The notes under the pieces: generated by a model
What the model saw: only the letters and a program-made list of their open reading frames with translations
What the model was told of the DNA's origin: nothing
The model's database searches: none
Program-made: the position numbers and the translations under genes
Assembly: GCA_964473205.1 (NCBI GenBank)
Contig: CAYYOK010000003.1
Coordinates: 30,307 to 94,306 of the forward strand
DNA from: CAYMRL01 sp964473205
GTDB taxonomy: Bacteria > Deinococcota > Deinococci > Deinococcales > Trueperaceae
Length of the DNA stretch: 64,000 nt
Direction: 5' to 3'
Part shown: in pieces, positions 16,322 to 24,438 of the stretch
Layout: every line of letters begins with the position of its first letter
Position numbering within the stretch: the stretch's first letter is position 1

Positions 16322-17893
16322 TCACTCCTCAAGCTCTAGGCTGAAGCCGTGAAAATCGTTCGTGGCTCCGTTCGTGACCCCGGCGATCGGGGACCGCCAC
16401 GCGACGACGATCTGTGAGTAAGTAAGAGGAAGGACGGAAAGATCCTCCATGATCCTCTGCTGGATGTCGTGCACGACGCTCCTGCGCTCCTCGGTATCGA
16501 GCGTGCTGCGAGCGAGTGCGATCAGGTCGTCTACCGCCGAGTAGTAACCGATGTTCGAGCCTGGCGGGTAGTTCGACGAGTGGAAAGCGTCTTGGAAGAC
16601 GATGATGGGCTCGAGCGGCCTTCCCAAGCCTACTAGCGTCACCTGGTAGTCGCCGGTGTTGCGCTGGCTCGTGTACGCGGTGTGCTCTCTGGCATCCCGT
16701 ACGACGTCGATTCCTACGCTTCTCCACTGTTCGACGATTATGTCCGCGAGCAGTGGGAATGGGCTGTCCAGCGAGTAAAGGAACTCGATCCTCAGGCCAG
16801 GGAATCCGGCTTCGGCGAGTAGGGCTCTGGCTCCCTCCGGGTCGTAGGTCACGGTTGGAACGTCAGGGTTCACCCAGTTGCCGTACTGAGGGTTGAGTGG
16901 GCCCGTGGCGGCGGCTTCCATGCCACCTGTCGCCGCCTCGATGAGGTCCCGGTCGATGGCCATGGCCAGCGCACGCCTGACACGGAGGTCGGCCAGCGGC
17001 GGATAGTTGGGGTTGAAGCCGATGAAACGCGTGGTAGAGGTCAGTACCTCTTCCGTAACGAGATCTGGATTCGCCCTGAGCGAGCTCGCGACCTCGGCGT
17101 TGCCCCTCGTCCAGATGAGATCTATCTCGCCGACCTCGAGCGCGTTGGCAGCCACCGTCTCCTCGGTTATGGGGATGAACGTTATGCTGGCCGCGCTAGG
17201 CCGCCCTTTGAAGTAGTCGTCGAAAGCTTCGACGATAACCTCGTCTGAAGCGGTCCTCCGCACGAACTGGAACGGCCCGGTCCCGATCGGGTTCTGAGCG
17301 AACGCTTGGCTACCTAGCTCTTCGAAAGCAGCGGCCGAGATGATGAACCCGTACCTATGCGCCAGCTCTGAGGAGAGGAACGTGGCGTTCACTTCCGACA
17401 TTACGATCTCGATCGTGTAGCGATCGACTGCCACGATGTCCTCGACGGCGGCCCACCCAGCGGCCGCTCCCGAGCCCGTCGCCGGATCCCTCAGCCTGTC
17501 GTAGCTGAACTTGACGTCCTCGGCTGTCAGCTCCCCGTAGCCGCCATGGAACATGACCCCTTGCCTCAGGTGAAACGTGTACCTCAGGCCGTCGTCGCTG
17601 ACCGACCAAGCCTCCGCTAAGTCGTTCTCGAGCTCTTCCGTGCCGGGTCGGAACCCTATCAGCCGATTGTAGATGTTGGAGGCTACGAACTCGTCTGGGG
17701 CCCTCGCGAGAAAGGCAGGATCCCAGTGCCCCGGCCCAGAGAACTGCATCCTGACCCTGATGTCCGGTCGTGCCGGATCCTGGGCGGCGACGAATGAAGG
17801 TACGAGAAGCAGCAGGATGAACACGAGACACTTGCGAGCTGGTCTTGGGATGAGGGTATGACGCGCGGTGGCATGGCGGTCTAGCAGAGCCAT
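16322..17893 (-). CDS. ABC transporter family-5 solute-binding protein (SBP2, subgroup B)
   Basis: Protein of 523 aa with signal peptide (CLVFILLLLVPSFVAA|Q). GGGAGG lies 5 nt before the ATG. It differs from most paralogues here. The N-terminal block reads MQFSGPGHWDPAFLARAPDEF, and the signature is FHGGYGELTAEDVKFSYDRL followed by RDPATGSGAAAGWAAVEDI, about 20 residues absent from the other subgroup. Its closest relative in the window is SBP3 at 20732. It is monocistronic between its own promoter (18000-18028) and the shared terminator at 16213. The divergent partner transcript begins with OCD copy 2. Confidence 0.92.
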   Translation of the reverse strand: MALLDRHATARHTLIPRPARKCLVFILLLLVPSFVAAQDPARPDIRVRMQFSGPGHWDPAFLARAPDEFVASNIYNRLIGFRPGTEELENDLAEAWSVSDDGLRYTFHLRQGVMFHGGYGELTAEDVKFSYDRLRDPATGSGAAAGWAAVEDIVAVDRYTIEIVMSEVNATFLSSELAHRYGFIISAAAFEELGSQAFAQNPIGTGPFQFVRRTASDEVIVEAFDDYFKGRPSAASITFIPITEETVAANALEVGEIDLIWTRGNAEVASSLRANPDLVTEEVLTSTTRFIGFNPNYPPLADLRVRRALAMAIDRDLIEAATGGMEAAATGPLNPQYGNWVNPDVPTVTYDPEGARALLAEAGFPGLRIEFLYSLDSPFPLLADIIVEQWRSVGIDVVRDAREHTAYTSQRNTGDYQVTLVGLGRPLEPIIVFQDAFHSSNYPPGSNIGYYSAVDDLIALARSTLDTEERRSVVHDIQQRIMEDLSVLPLTYSQIVVAWRSPIAGVTNGATNDFHGFSLELEE

Positions 17894-17968
17894 TCTGACC
17901 TCCCTCGAGCGGCCGCTTGACGTGTGTCAGCGCCGTCAAACCGGCACCGATCGCTCGCAATCCGGCTC

Positions 17969-17984
17969 GTATACAACCGTATAC
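17969..17984. promoter_or_regulatory. Tandem GntR-type operator for SBP2
   Basis: GTATAC-AACC-GTATAC, two perfect half-sites within TCGTATACAA, which matches the FadR-subfamily t.GTatAC.a consensus. It lies 15 nt downstream of the -10 of the minus-strand promoter. Confidence 0.8.
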
Positions 17985-17999
17985 GTTGGTTCAACGCAG

Positions 18000-18028
18000 A
18001 GAGTACAGGAGTCGACAAAGTCTGTCAA
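18000..18028 (-). promoter_or_regulatory. Sigma-70 promoter of SBP2
   Basis: Minus strand: consensus TTGACA (18028-18023), 17 bp spacer, TACTCT (18005-18000). Confidence 0.7.
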
Positions 18029-18099
18029 GAATAGGCAGGGGCGGCGATCGGGCGGCCCTTGCAATGCCGTCGCGGTCGAACGCGCGCTGCCACGGCGGG

Positions 18100-18128
18100 T
18101 TGACAACTCAACGGTCGGTCATTAGATT
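18100..18128 (+). promoter_or_regulatory. Sigma-70 promoter of the OCD2-PrpD-SBP3-DppBC operon
   Basis: Consensus TTGACA (18100-18105), 17 bp spacer, TAGATT (18123-18128). Confidence 0.75.
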
Positions 18129-18145
18129 GAGACCCACACACGAAG

Positions 18146-18161
18146 ATATACGGTCGTATAC
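18146..18161. promoter_or_regulatory. Tandem GntR-type operator for the 18.2-24.3 kb operon
   Basis: ATATAC-GGTC-GTATAC, one substitution from perfect. It begins 17 nt after the -10, so it lies just inside the transcript where a bound repressor would block promoter escape. Confidence 0.8.
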
Positions 18162-18206
18162 AGTCATTGAGGCCGACTCGGACACTTGATGAGAGGCAGG
18201 AATCGA

Positions 18207-19313
18207 ATGGCACTGTTGCTGGACAGCGATGAGATCGAGCAGATACTGACTCCACAACTTTGCATCGAAGCTCTTGAGCCTGTGTTCGGCGATATGGGGA
18301 AGGGTCAAGCCGTCAACATGCTTGGGCGTGAGGTCGTGCTCGCCCGAATACGCGAAAAGGATGTACCCGGGGCGCGTCCAGGGCACGCTTACCACGGGCT
18401 GGAAGTGCAAAGTGCCGCAGCTCCGCGCATCAAAACGGCGAGCCTCAGGGTCAAGTCAGACGTGCTGTTCTGGCCCGAAGTGAACGGCAGCTACAGGAGG
18501 AAGAAGTATCCGGCCGCCACAGGCGGGCTCTATTGTGGGTTCGTAATACTATTCGACACCGATACGGGCGAGCCCACTGCGCTCATGCCCGACGGCTTGA
18601 TACAGCGGATGCGCGTAGGCGCGACCTCTGCACTCGGGACCAAGTACATGGCTCGGCCGGACGCAAGCGTCGTAGCCATCATCGGCGCAGGCTGGCAGGC
18701 CGAGGCCCAGGTTCTGACGCTGGCCGAGGTGCGTAAGCTCAGCGAGGTACGCATTTTCAGCCCGACCCCTGCGTCACGAGAAGACCTGGCATCCCGTTTG
18801 AACGGAATGCTCGAGGCTGAGGTTCGGCCCGTGGCGACGGCCGAGGAAGCAGCTCGCGGCGCCGACATCGTGCACGCTGCGACCAACTCGCGATCACCGG
18901 TACTGAGCGCCGAATGGCTGTCGCCGGGCTCACATGTCAGCGTGATCAGCGTTCAGGAGATCGGCGAAGAGCTTCTCGGCAAGGCGACGACGGTGGGAAC
19001 GTCCAGAAACCACGGTCCCAAGCAATCGAACACCGCGATCGCCGACGGCTACGCCGAGGACGTGCACGAGGACGAGTTCACATCGGGCTGGTGGCACAAC
19101 CGAGCCCATTGGGATCAGATGGTCTCGTTGGGAGACCTGATAAACGAGCGCTCTGTGGCTCGAAGATCCCCCGACGAGATCACCGCCTTCATCACCATGG
19201 GAGCCGCTGTTCAGTTCTCAGCCGTCGGCGCGGCGTTGATGAAAGCAGCCCGAGACGCTGGCATAGGTCGGGAGTTCCCAACTGACTGGTTCCTTCAGCC
19301 GTATCAACCGTAA
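18207..19313 (+). CDS. Ornithine cyclodeaminase/mu-crystallin family oxidoreductase (copy 2)
   Basis: Protein of 368 aa, closely similar to the copy at 15014 along its whole length (MALLLDSDEIEQILTPQLC, DGLIQRMRVGATSALGTKYMA, ending WFLQPYQP). The dinucleotide fold is VVAIIGAGWQAEAQVLTL. ATG 18207 is chosen over upstream TTG/ATG codons by alignment with copy 1 and the AGGCAGG just before it. As first gene of an operon with a PrpD-type enzyme, a solute-binding protein and a permease pair, it probably acts early on an imported substrate. Whether the two copies differ in substrate cannot be told from sequence. Confidence 0.87.
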   Translation: MALLLDSDEIEQILTPQLCIEALEPVFGDMGKGQAVNMLGREVVLARIREKDVPGARPGHAYHGLEVQSAAAPRIKTASLRVKSDVLFWPEVNGSYRRKKYPAATGGLYCGFVILFDTDTGEPTALMPDGLIQRMRVGATSALGTKYMARPDASVVAIIGAGWQAEAQVLTLAEVRKLSEVRIFSPTPASREDLASRLNGMLEAEVRPVATAEEAARGADIVHAATNSRSPVLSAEWLSPGSHVSVISVQEIGEELLGKATTVGTSRNHGPKQSNTAIADGYAEDVHEDEFTSGWWHNRAHWDQMVSLGDLINERSVARRSPDEITAFITMGAAVQFSAVGAALMKAARDAGIGREFPTDWFLQPYQP

Positions 19314-19320
19314 CGCGAGT

Positions 19321-20700
19321 ATGGACCGGCTGGAGATGCCTACAAAGACGTTAGCGACCTTCACATCGAGCCTGAGGCTGGAAGACGTTCCCGAGCGAAG
19401 TGTGGATCGAATCAAGTGCATGCTGCTGGATCAGCAAGGCATCGCGCAGTTCGTGGCGCGCAACACGCCTTGGGGCAAAGCGGTCATCCGCTTTGCAGAG
19501 GCCCAAGCCGAGGGCAGCGCGAGCTCGCAGATTCTAGGGACCACCGTGAAGAGCTCTGCACCGATGGCGGCCCTCGCCAACGGCACTTTGGCGATGGGTT
19601 TCGAGTACGAAGACATGCATCAGCGCGGCGATGGTCACCCGTTCGCGATAGTAGGTCCAGCGGCGCTTGCTGCTGCCGAGTCGTGTGGCGCTTCAGGAGC
19701 GGACCTTCTTGCTGCTTTGATCGCCGGCTATGAGATAGGAGTGCGGGTCAGCTATGGCCTCGATCGCCGGCAAGCGCCGTGGCCCGAGAGAGGCCTGTAC
19801 CCGATAACGATCTTTGGAGTCCTTGGAGGAGCGGCGGCGGCGGCGCGTGCCCTCTCGTTGGATGCGACCGAGACCGCTCACGCACTCGGCATAGCGGGCT
19901 CACATGCCTTCGGAACGATGCAAGCGCACAAGGAAGGCACCATGACACGTCGTCTCCACGCTGGCAGGGCCGCTGAGATCGGAGTGACCGCAGCTCTACT
20001 CGCCCGCGAGGGATTCACCGGTCCGAACGAGATCCTAGAAGGGGAGTTCGGCATTTACGCCAGCTACGCAGAGGGCGAGAGTGACATGAACGCCATCACA
20101 GAATGGTTGGGGACTGACTGGGCTGCCGACGGCGTGTGGCTCAAGAACTACGCATGTAACGGCTTGTTCCAAGCTCCGCTCGATGCCTTCCTTGGCCTTC
20201 AAGACAAGCACGGCTTCTCCCACGCCGATGTAAAGCGACTAGATACGAAGATCGCCAAAGCCACCCGCTTGCACGGCCGACCTTCGGCAGTTAGCTCCGT
20301 AAACGCTCAGTTCAGCCTTCATTACTGCATGGCACTGGCCCTGGTGAAGGGTCGTCCCCGGCCACATATGTTCTTAGAGGACGACTTACACGATGCAGAA
20401 GTAATTGCGGCCATGGACAAAGTAGACGTCAGCTTGTTGACCGAGCTGCGCGCCAAAGTGCCCGATTCCTCCAGACCTGGGCAGGTGGAAGTAATGCTTG
20501 CCGATGGTCGTGTATTGACCGAAGAGGTCGTCTACCCCAAGGGGCACCCAAAGAATCCCATGGGTTGGGAGGACGTCCGAGATAAGCATTCTGAGCTCGT
20601 GGAGGAGGGTGGTGATTCAGGCGTCGCGCGAACGAGCCGGATCGAACAACTGATCAGAGAGCTGGATGCCTGTGAAACCGTGCCGGTGTTGACCGCCTAA
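19321..20700 (+). CDS. MmgE/PrpD family protein
   Basis: Protein of 459 aa. The all-helical N-terminal domain carries GFEYEDMHQRGDGHPFAIVG and GADLLAALIAGYEIGVRV, typical of MmgE/PrpD. Known members are 2-methylcitrate dehydratase, cis-aconitate decarboxylase and iminodisuccinate epimerase, so a dehydratase, decarboxylase or epimerase acting on a polycarboxylate or amino-polycarboxylate is plausible. There is no propionate-cycle gene nearby (no prpB or prpC), which argues against 2-methylcitrate. It follows OCD copy 2 by 7 bp. Confidence 0.87.
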   Translation: MDRLEMPTKTLATFTSSLRLEDVPERSVDRIKCMLLDQQGIAQFVARNTPWGKAVIRFAEAQAEGSASSQILGTTVKSSAPMAALANGTLAMGFEYEDMHQRGDGHPFAIVGPAALAAAESCGASGADLLAALIAGYEIGVRVSYGLDRRQAPWPERGLYPITIFGVLGGAAAAARALSLDATETAHALGIAGSHAFGTMQAHKEGTMTRRLHAGRAAEIGVTAALLAREGFTGPNEILEGEFGIYASYAEGESDMNAITEWLGTDWAADGVWLKNYACNGLFQAPLDAFLGLQDKHGFSHADVKRLDTKIAKATRLHGRPSAVSSVNAQFSLHYCMALALVKGRPRPHMFLEDDLHDAEVIAAMDKVDVSLLTELRAKVPDSSRPGQVEVMLADGRVLTEEVVYPKGHPKNPMGWEDVRDKHSELVEEGGDSGVARTSRIEQLIRELDACETVPVLTA

Positions 20701-20731
20701 GAGTGGCTGCCGGTCACGTTCGGAGGCCCAG

Positions 20732-22321
20732 ATGTCGACAGGAATGTTGCAGACGGGGACGAGAGCGAGGCGAACGCACATGAAACAGCGCTTGGTCAAG
20801 TTTTTTCTCATAATTGGAGCCGTGGTGCTCGCCATGTCGTCGATGGCGCACGCGCAGACCGACGGTAGACCGGACCTGAGGATTAGGCTGCAGTTCTCCG
20901 GCCCTGGACAGTGGGACCCCGCCTTCTTGCAGATCGCACCTGATGAGTTCGTCGCGACCAACATCTTCAATCGACTCATTCGGTTCCGGCCTGGCACGGC
21001 CGATCTCGAGGCCGACTTGGCTGCAGATTGGAGCGTGTCGGAGGACGGCTTGACGTACATGTTCCGCTTACACGAAGGCGTGCAGTTTCATGGTGGCTAT
21101 GGAGAGTTGACGGCAGAAGACGTCAAGTTCAGTTACGACCGGCTGCGTGACCCCGCTACCGGTTCGGGAGCCGCGTCCGGCTGGGCGGCCGTGGAGGACA
21201 TCGTCGTAGTCGACAGGTACACGATCGAGATCAGGATGTCCGAACCCAATGCGACGTTCCCGTCGTCGGAGCTCGCCCATCGCTACGGCTTCGTGATCTC
21301 TAGGGCAGCGTTCGAGGAGCGAGGCGCGGACTTCGCGCAGAACCCGGTCGGCACCGGGCCGTTCGAGTTCGTGCGCAGAACCCCGGCGGACGAGGTGATC
21401 GTGAGGGCCTTCGACGAGTACTTCGAGGGGCCTCCATCGGTTGCCAGTATCACCTTCATTCCGATCATCGAGGAGACGGTAGCTGCAACGGCGCTCGAGG
21501 TCGGCGAGATCCACCTGATCTGGACACGCGGCAACTCGGAGGTGGCCGACGAGCTCAAGGCCAACCCGGCGATAACGACAGCCGATGTGCTGAGCTCCAC
21601 CACCAGGTTCCTCGGCTTCAACCCGAGCTACCCGCCGTTGGCGGATGCTCGGGTCAGGCGCGCTCTAGCCATGGCGATCGACCGCGACCTGATCGAAGCC
21701 GCTACGGTAGGCATGGAGCAGGCGGCCAGCGGCCCGCTGAGCGTCCAGTATGGGAGCTGGGTGAACCCCGACCTTCCGGAGATCTCCTACGATCCCGAGG
21801 GCGCCAGGGCTCTGCTCGCCGAGGCCGGTTACCCCAACCCGAACGACCTTCGCATCGTGTTCCTGCACTCGCTCCGAAGCCCGGACCAGATCTTCGCCGA
21901 CGTCATGGTGGAGCAGTGGCGAGCCATCGGGGTTGACGTGGTGAGGGACGGACGCGATCACGCCGGCTACACCGCACAACGTAACGCCGGCGGCTACGAC
22001 GTGACCATCACGGGCCTGGGCCGGCCGTTGGAGGCGTTGATCGTCTTCCAGGACGCCTTCCACTCCTCGAGCTACCCACCCGGCTCCAACATCGGTTTCT
22101 ACGACGGGGTCGACGACCTCATCGCGCAGGCTCGACTCACGTTCGACGAGGAGGAACGCCGGCAGATCGTCTTCGAGATCCAAAGGCGGATCATGGAGGA
22201 CTTACCGGTCTTGCCGCTGACCTATTCGATGAACGTGGTGGCGTGGCGCTCTCCCATCGTAGACCTCACCCACGGGGCTACCAACGACTTCCACGGCTAC
22301 ACGTTGATCATCGAGGACTGA
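20732..22321 (+). CDS. ABC transporter family-5 solute-binding protein (SBP3, subgroup B)
   Basis: Protein of 529 aa. ATG 20732 has CGGAGG 5 nt upstream and gives a longer n-region before the signal peptide core (FFLIIGAVVLAMSSMAHA|Q). The in-frame ATG 20780 is an alternative. It shares with SBP2 the block GPGQWDPAFLQIAPDEF and the RDPATGSGAASGWAAVEDI insert, and the two form a separate clade in this window. It is the only binding protein here directly followed by a permease pair in the same direction (22475-24274), so it is probably the cognate receptor. An intercistronic stem-loop separates it from dppB. Confidence 0.92.
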   Translation: MSTGMLQTGTRARRTHMKQRLVKFFLIIGAVVLAMSSMAHAQTDGRPDLRIRLQFSGPGQWDPAFLQIAPDEFVATNIFNRLIRFRPGTADLEADLAADWSVSEDGLTYMFRLHEGVQFHGGYGELTAEDVKFSYDRLRDPATGSGAASGWAAVEDIVVVDRYTIEIRMSEPNATFPSSELAHRYGFVISRAAFEERGADFAQNPVGTGPFEFVRRTPADEVIVRAFDEYFEGPPSVASITFIPIIEETVAATALEVGEIHLIWTRGNSEVADELKANPAITTADVLSSTTRFLGFNPSYPPLADARVRRALAMAIDRDLIEAATVGMEQAASGPLSVQYGSWVNPDLPEISYDPEGARALLAEAGYPNPNDLRIVFLHSLRSPDQIFADVMVEQWRAIGVDVVRDGRDHAGYTAQRNAGGYDVTITGLGRPLEALIVFQDAFHSSSYPPGSNIGFYDGVDDLIAQARLTFDEEERRQIVFEIQRRIMEDLPVLPLTYSMNVVAWRSPIVDLTHGATNDFHGYTLIIED

Positions 22322-22366
22322 GGGCCGAGGTCAGCTTCCTAACGCGGACCGAGATGATCATGGTCA

Positions 22367-22429
22367 CTAGACGGCGTTCTACCTGCGCGAACTGCGCAGA
22401 GGGGCTACACGCGCCCGAGCGCCGTCTAG
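22367..22429 (+). other. Large nested intercistronic stem-loop between SBP3 and DppB
   Basis: Outer arms CTAGACGGCG (22367-22376) and CGCCGTCTAG (22420-22429) are exactly complementary. Inside, CTGCGC-gaact-GCGCAG forms a second hairpin. It may stabilise the receptor mRNA end or partly terminate transcription, so that the receptor is made in excess over the permease. Confidence 0.6.
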
Positions 22430-22474
22430 AGCCATGAGAAGCCCCGAAGCGCAGGTTGCTGACGTGCGCTACTC

Positions 22475-23416
22475 ATGACACTTTACATAGCACGCAGGCT
22501 CGCGATCACCGTGCCAACCGTGTTCGCCATACTCATCATGACCTTCGTCTTGATCAGGCTTGCGCCAGGGGATCCGGCACAGGCTTACATCGAGGGTGGT
22601 GGTGGCGCGGCCGAGCTGGAACGGGCACGGGAGAGACTAGGGCTGAACGAGCCCATACTCGTCCAGTTCGTGCGTTACACGTCACTGTTGGTTCAGGGGG
22701 ACCTAGGGCGTTCACTGATCAACCAGCGTTCGGTCATGCAGCTCATAGTTGACAGATTTCCCTATACCTTGCAGCTAGCAGTCGTCTCCCTGGCGATCGC
22801 GCTCATCGTTGCCATACCCGCTGGCGTGTTTGCGGCGCTCCGGCAGAACTCGGTAACGGATCGAGTGGTGACCGTTATTGCGGTCATGGCTTACTCCATG
22901 CCCAAGTTCTGGCTGGCCATGCTCTTGGTGCTTCTCTTCAGCGTGACGCTGAGATGGTTCCCGGTCATCGGTGCCGGGCAGGAGGGAAACCTCATAAGCG
23001 TCCTGAGGCATCTCGCCTTACCGGCCATCGCGATGGGGCTCTCGGAGGCCGCCTTCCTGACACGCATGACTCGCAGCGCCGTCATCGAGGAGCTGCGGAA
23101 GGACTACGTTCGTACCGCTCACTCGAAGGGTCAGAACCCTCGTGCGGTCGTACTGCGACATGTCTTGAGAAATGCCGCCATTCCCGTGGTCACGGTCGTG
23201 GGATTCAGTCTCGCCAGCATGCTCAGCGGCTCGATCGTCATCGAGGCGATCTTCGTGCGTCCCGGCGTCGGCCAGCTCCTGTTGGAGGGAATCAACCAAC
23301 GGGACTACACCGTGGTGCAGGGAGGAATCATCACGTTCGCGATGAGCATAATCCTCGTCAACCTCCTGGTCGACATCTCCTATGGTGCCGTTGACCCGCG
23401 GATCAGATATGAGTAA
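22475..23416 (+). CDS. ABC dipeptide-type permease, DppB-like (pair 1)
   Basis: Protein of 313 aa, the usual size. The N-terminal helix MTLYIARRLAITVPTVFAIL is followed by the DppB FILIRLAPGDPA-type motif (FVLIRLAPGDPAQAY) and five further helices. The EAA loop that contacts the ATPase reads DYVRTAHSKGQNPRAVVLRHVLRNA near residue 210. The protein ends VDPRIRYE, as DppB proteins do. It forms the inner-membrane channel with the next gene. No ATPase gene follows. Confidence 0.93.
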   Translation: MTLYIARRLAITVPTVFAILIMTFVLIRLAPGDPAQAYIEGGGGAAELERARERLGLNEPILVQFVRYTSLLVQGDLGRSLINQRSVMQLIVDRFPYTLQLAVVSLAIALIVAIPAGVFAALRQNSVTDRVVTVIAVMAYSMPKFWLAMLLVLLFSVTLRWFPVIGAGQEGNLISVLRHLALPAIAMGLSEAAFLTRMTRSAVIEELRKDYVRTAHSKGQNPRAVVLRHVLRNAAIPVVTVVGFSLASMLSGSIVIEAIFVRPGVGQLLLEGINQRDYTVVQGGIITFAMSIILVNLLVDISYGAVDPRIRYE

Positions 23417-23452
23417 CAGGAGGCCAACGGCGACGGAAGATCGGGCGGCGAA

Positions 23453-24274
23453 GTGACCGTCGCGGCACGCCTTCGTCGCGACCCGGCTTTGTGGATAGGT
23501 TGCTGTATCTTCCTGGCGCTGGTGCTGGTGGGCGTGCTCGCACCACAGCTGAGTCCAGCAGATCCGAACGCGCTGGCCATCACTAGGCGTTTGAGTCCGC
23601 CATCGCCGGAATCACCCTTTGGAACGGACCACCTGGGCCGTGACCTCTTGAGCCGACTGTTCTTCGGCGCTAGGTACTCGTTGGGTGTTGCCTTCGCCGC
23701 GGTTACTTTCGCTACTTTTGCAGGGGTCGCGCTTGGGAGCATCGCGGCTCTGGCAAAGGGGTTCGCCGATGGCTTGATCATGCGCGTGGTCGATGCGCTA
23801 ATGACGTTCCCGACGGTGCTGATCGCCCTGTTCGTCGTCGCGACGCTAGGGGCTGGAACAGATAGGGTGATACTCGCGCTGGCGATAGCAACCGTGCCTC
23901 AGATCGCTCGGGTCACTAGGGCCGAGGTTCTCAGGCTCAAACAGCTCACCTATGTCGAAGCGGCGATCGCGCTTGGCATCAATCAGGTGGACATCCTGAG
24001 ACGGCACATAATCGTCAACGCCTTGGGGCCGATCATAGTCGCAACCACGTTCAGCTTCGGTAGAGCTCTCTTGGCAGAGGCCACTCTTGGTTTCTTGGGA
24101 CTGGGTGCTGACGTTCCGACGTGGGGGCAGATCGTGGGTGACGGCCGTGCATATCTGCGGCAGGCGCCTTGGGCCACCGTCTTCTCGGGCTCCGCGATCA
24201 TGCTCGCAGTGCTGTCCACCAATCTGTTGGGAGACGCCCTTCGCGACGCGACTGACCCCCAGATGCGGTCCTAG
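23453..24274 (+). CDS. ABC dipeptide-type permease, DppC-like (pair 1)
   Basis: Protein of 273 aa starting at GTG. Typical DppC features are FGTDHLGRDLLSRLFFGARYSL near residue 60 and the EAA loop TYVEAAIALGINQVDILRRHIIVNAL. ATLGFLGLGADVPTWGQIVGDGR and GDALRDATDPQMRS complete the set. The N-terminal cytoplasmic segment is short. It is the last gene of the OCD2-PrpD-SBP3-DppBC operon. No clear terminator is seen before the next promoter region. Confidence 0.92.
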   Translation: MTVAARLRRDPALWIGCCIFLALVLVGVLAPQLSPADPNALAITRRLSPPSPESPFGTDHLGRDLLSRLFFGARYSLGVAFAAVTFATFAGVALGSIAALAKGFADGLIMRVVDALMTFPTVLIALFVVATLGAGTDRVILALAIATVPQIARVTRAEVLRLKQLTYVEAAIALGINQVDILRRHIIVNALGPIIVATTFSFGRALLAEATLGFLGLGADVPTWGQIVGDGRAYLRQAPWATVFSGSAIMLAVLSTNLLGDALRDATDPQMRS

Positions 24275-24380
24275 TCGATGCTCTCATGCGACAAGCGACA
24301 AGCGTGGAGGCGCGCTTTGCGTCATCGAGGAGCGGATCCTCTGGCTACGGCGGCTTTACGTGATAGGCTCGCACCCTTTA

Positions 24381-24396
24381 GTATACCGTTGGATAC
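24381..24396. promoter_or_regulatory. Tandem GntR-type operator for the 24.4-29.8 kb operon
   Basis: GTATAC-CGTT-GGATAC, one substitution in the second half, 42 nt upstream of the SBP4 ATG. No clear -35/-10 pair was recognised. Confidence 0.75.
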
Positions 24397-24438
24397 CATC
24401 ATCAGCACGAAGGTTTCACGCTCTAGGGAGGTCGTGAC

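Larger units (their letters stand above)
17894..18206. promoter_or_regulatory. 313 bp divergent control region (SBP2 / OCD copy 2)
   Basis: This is the longest gene-free stretch in the window. It holds two divergent TTGACA promoters (18000-18028 minus, 18100-18128 plus), each followed by its own tandem GTATAC operator (17969-17984 and 18146-18161). Between the promoters, about 18029-18099 is GC-rich and I see no gene in it. Confidence 0.7.
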
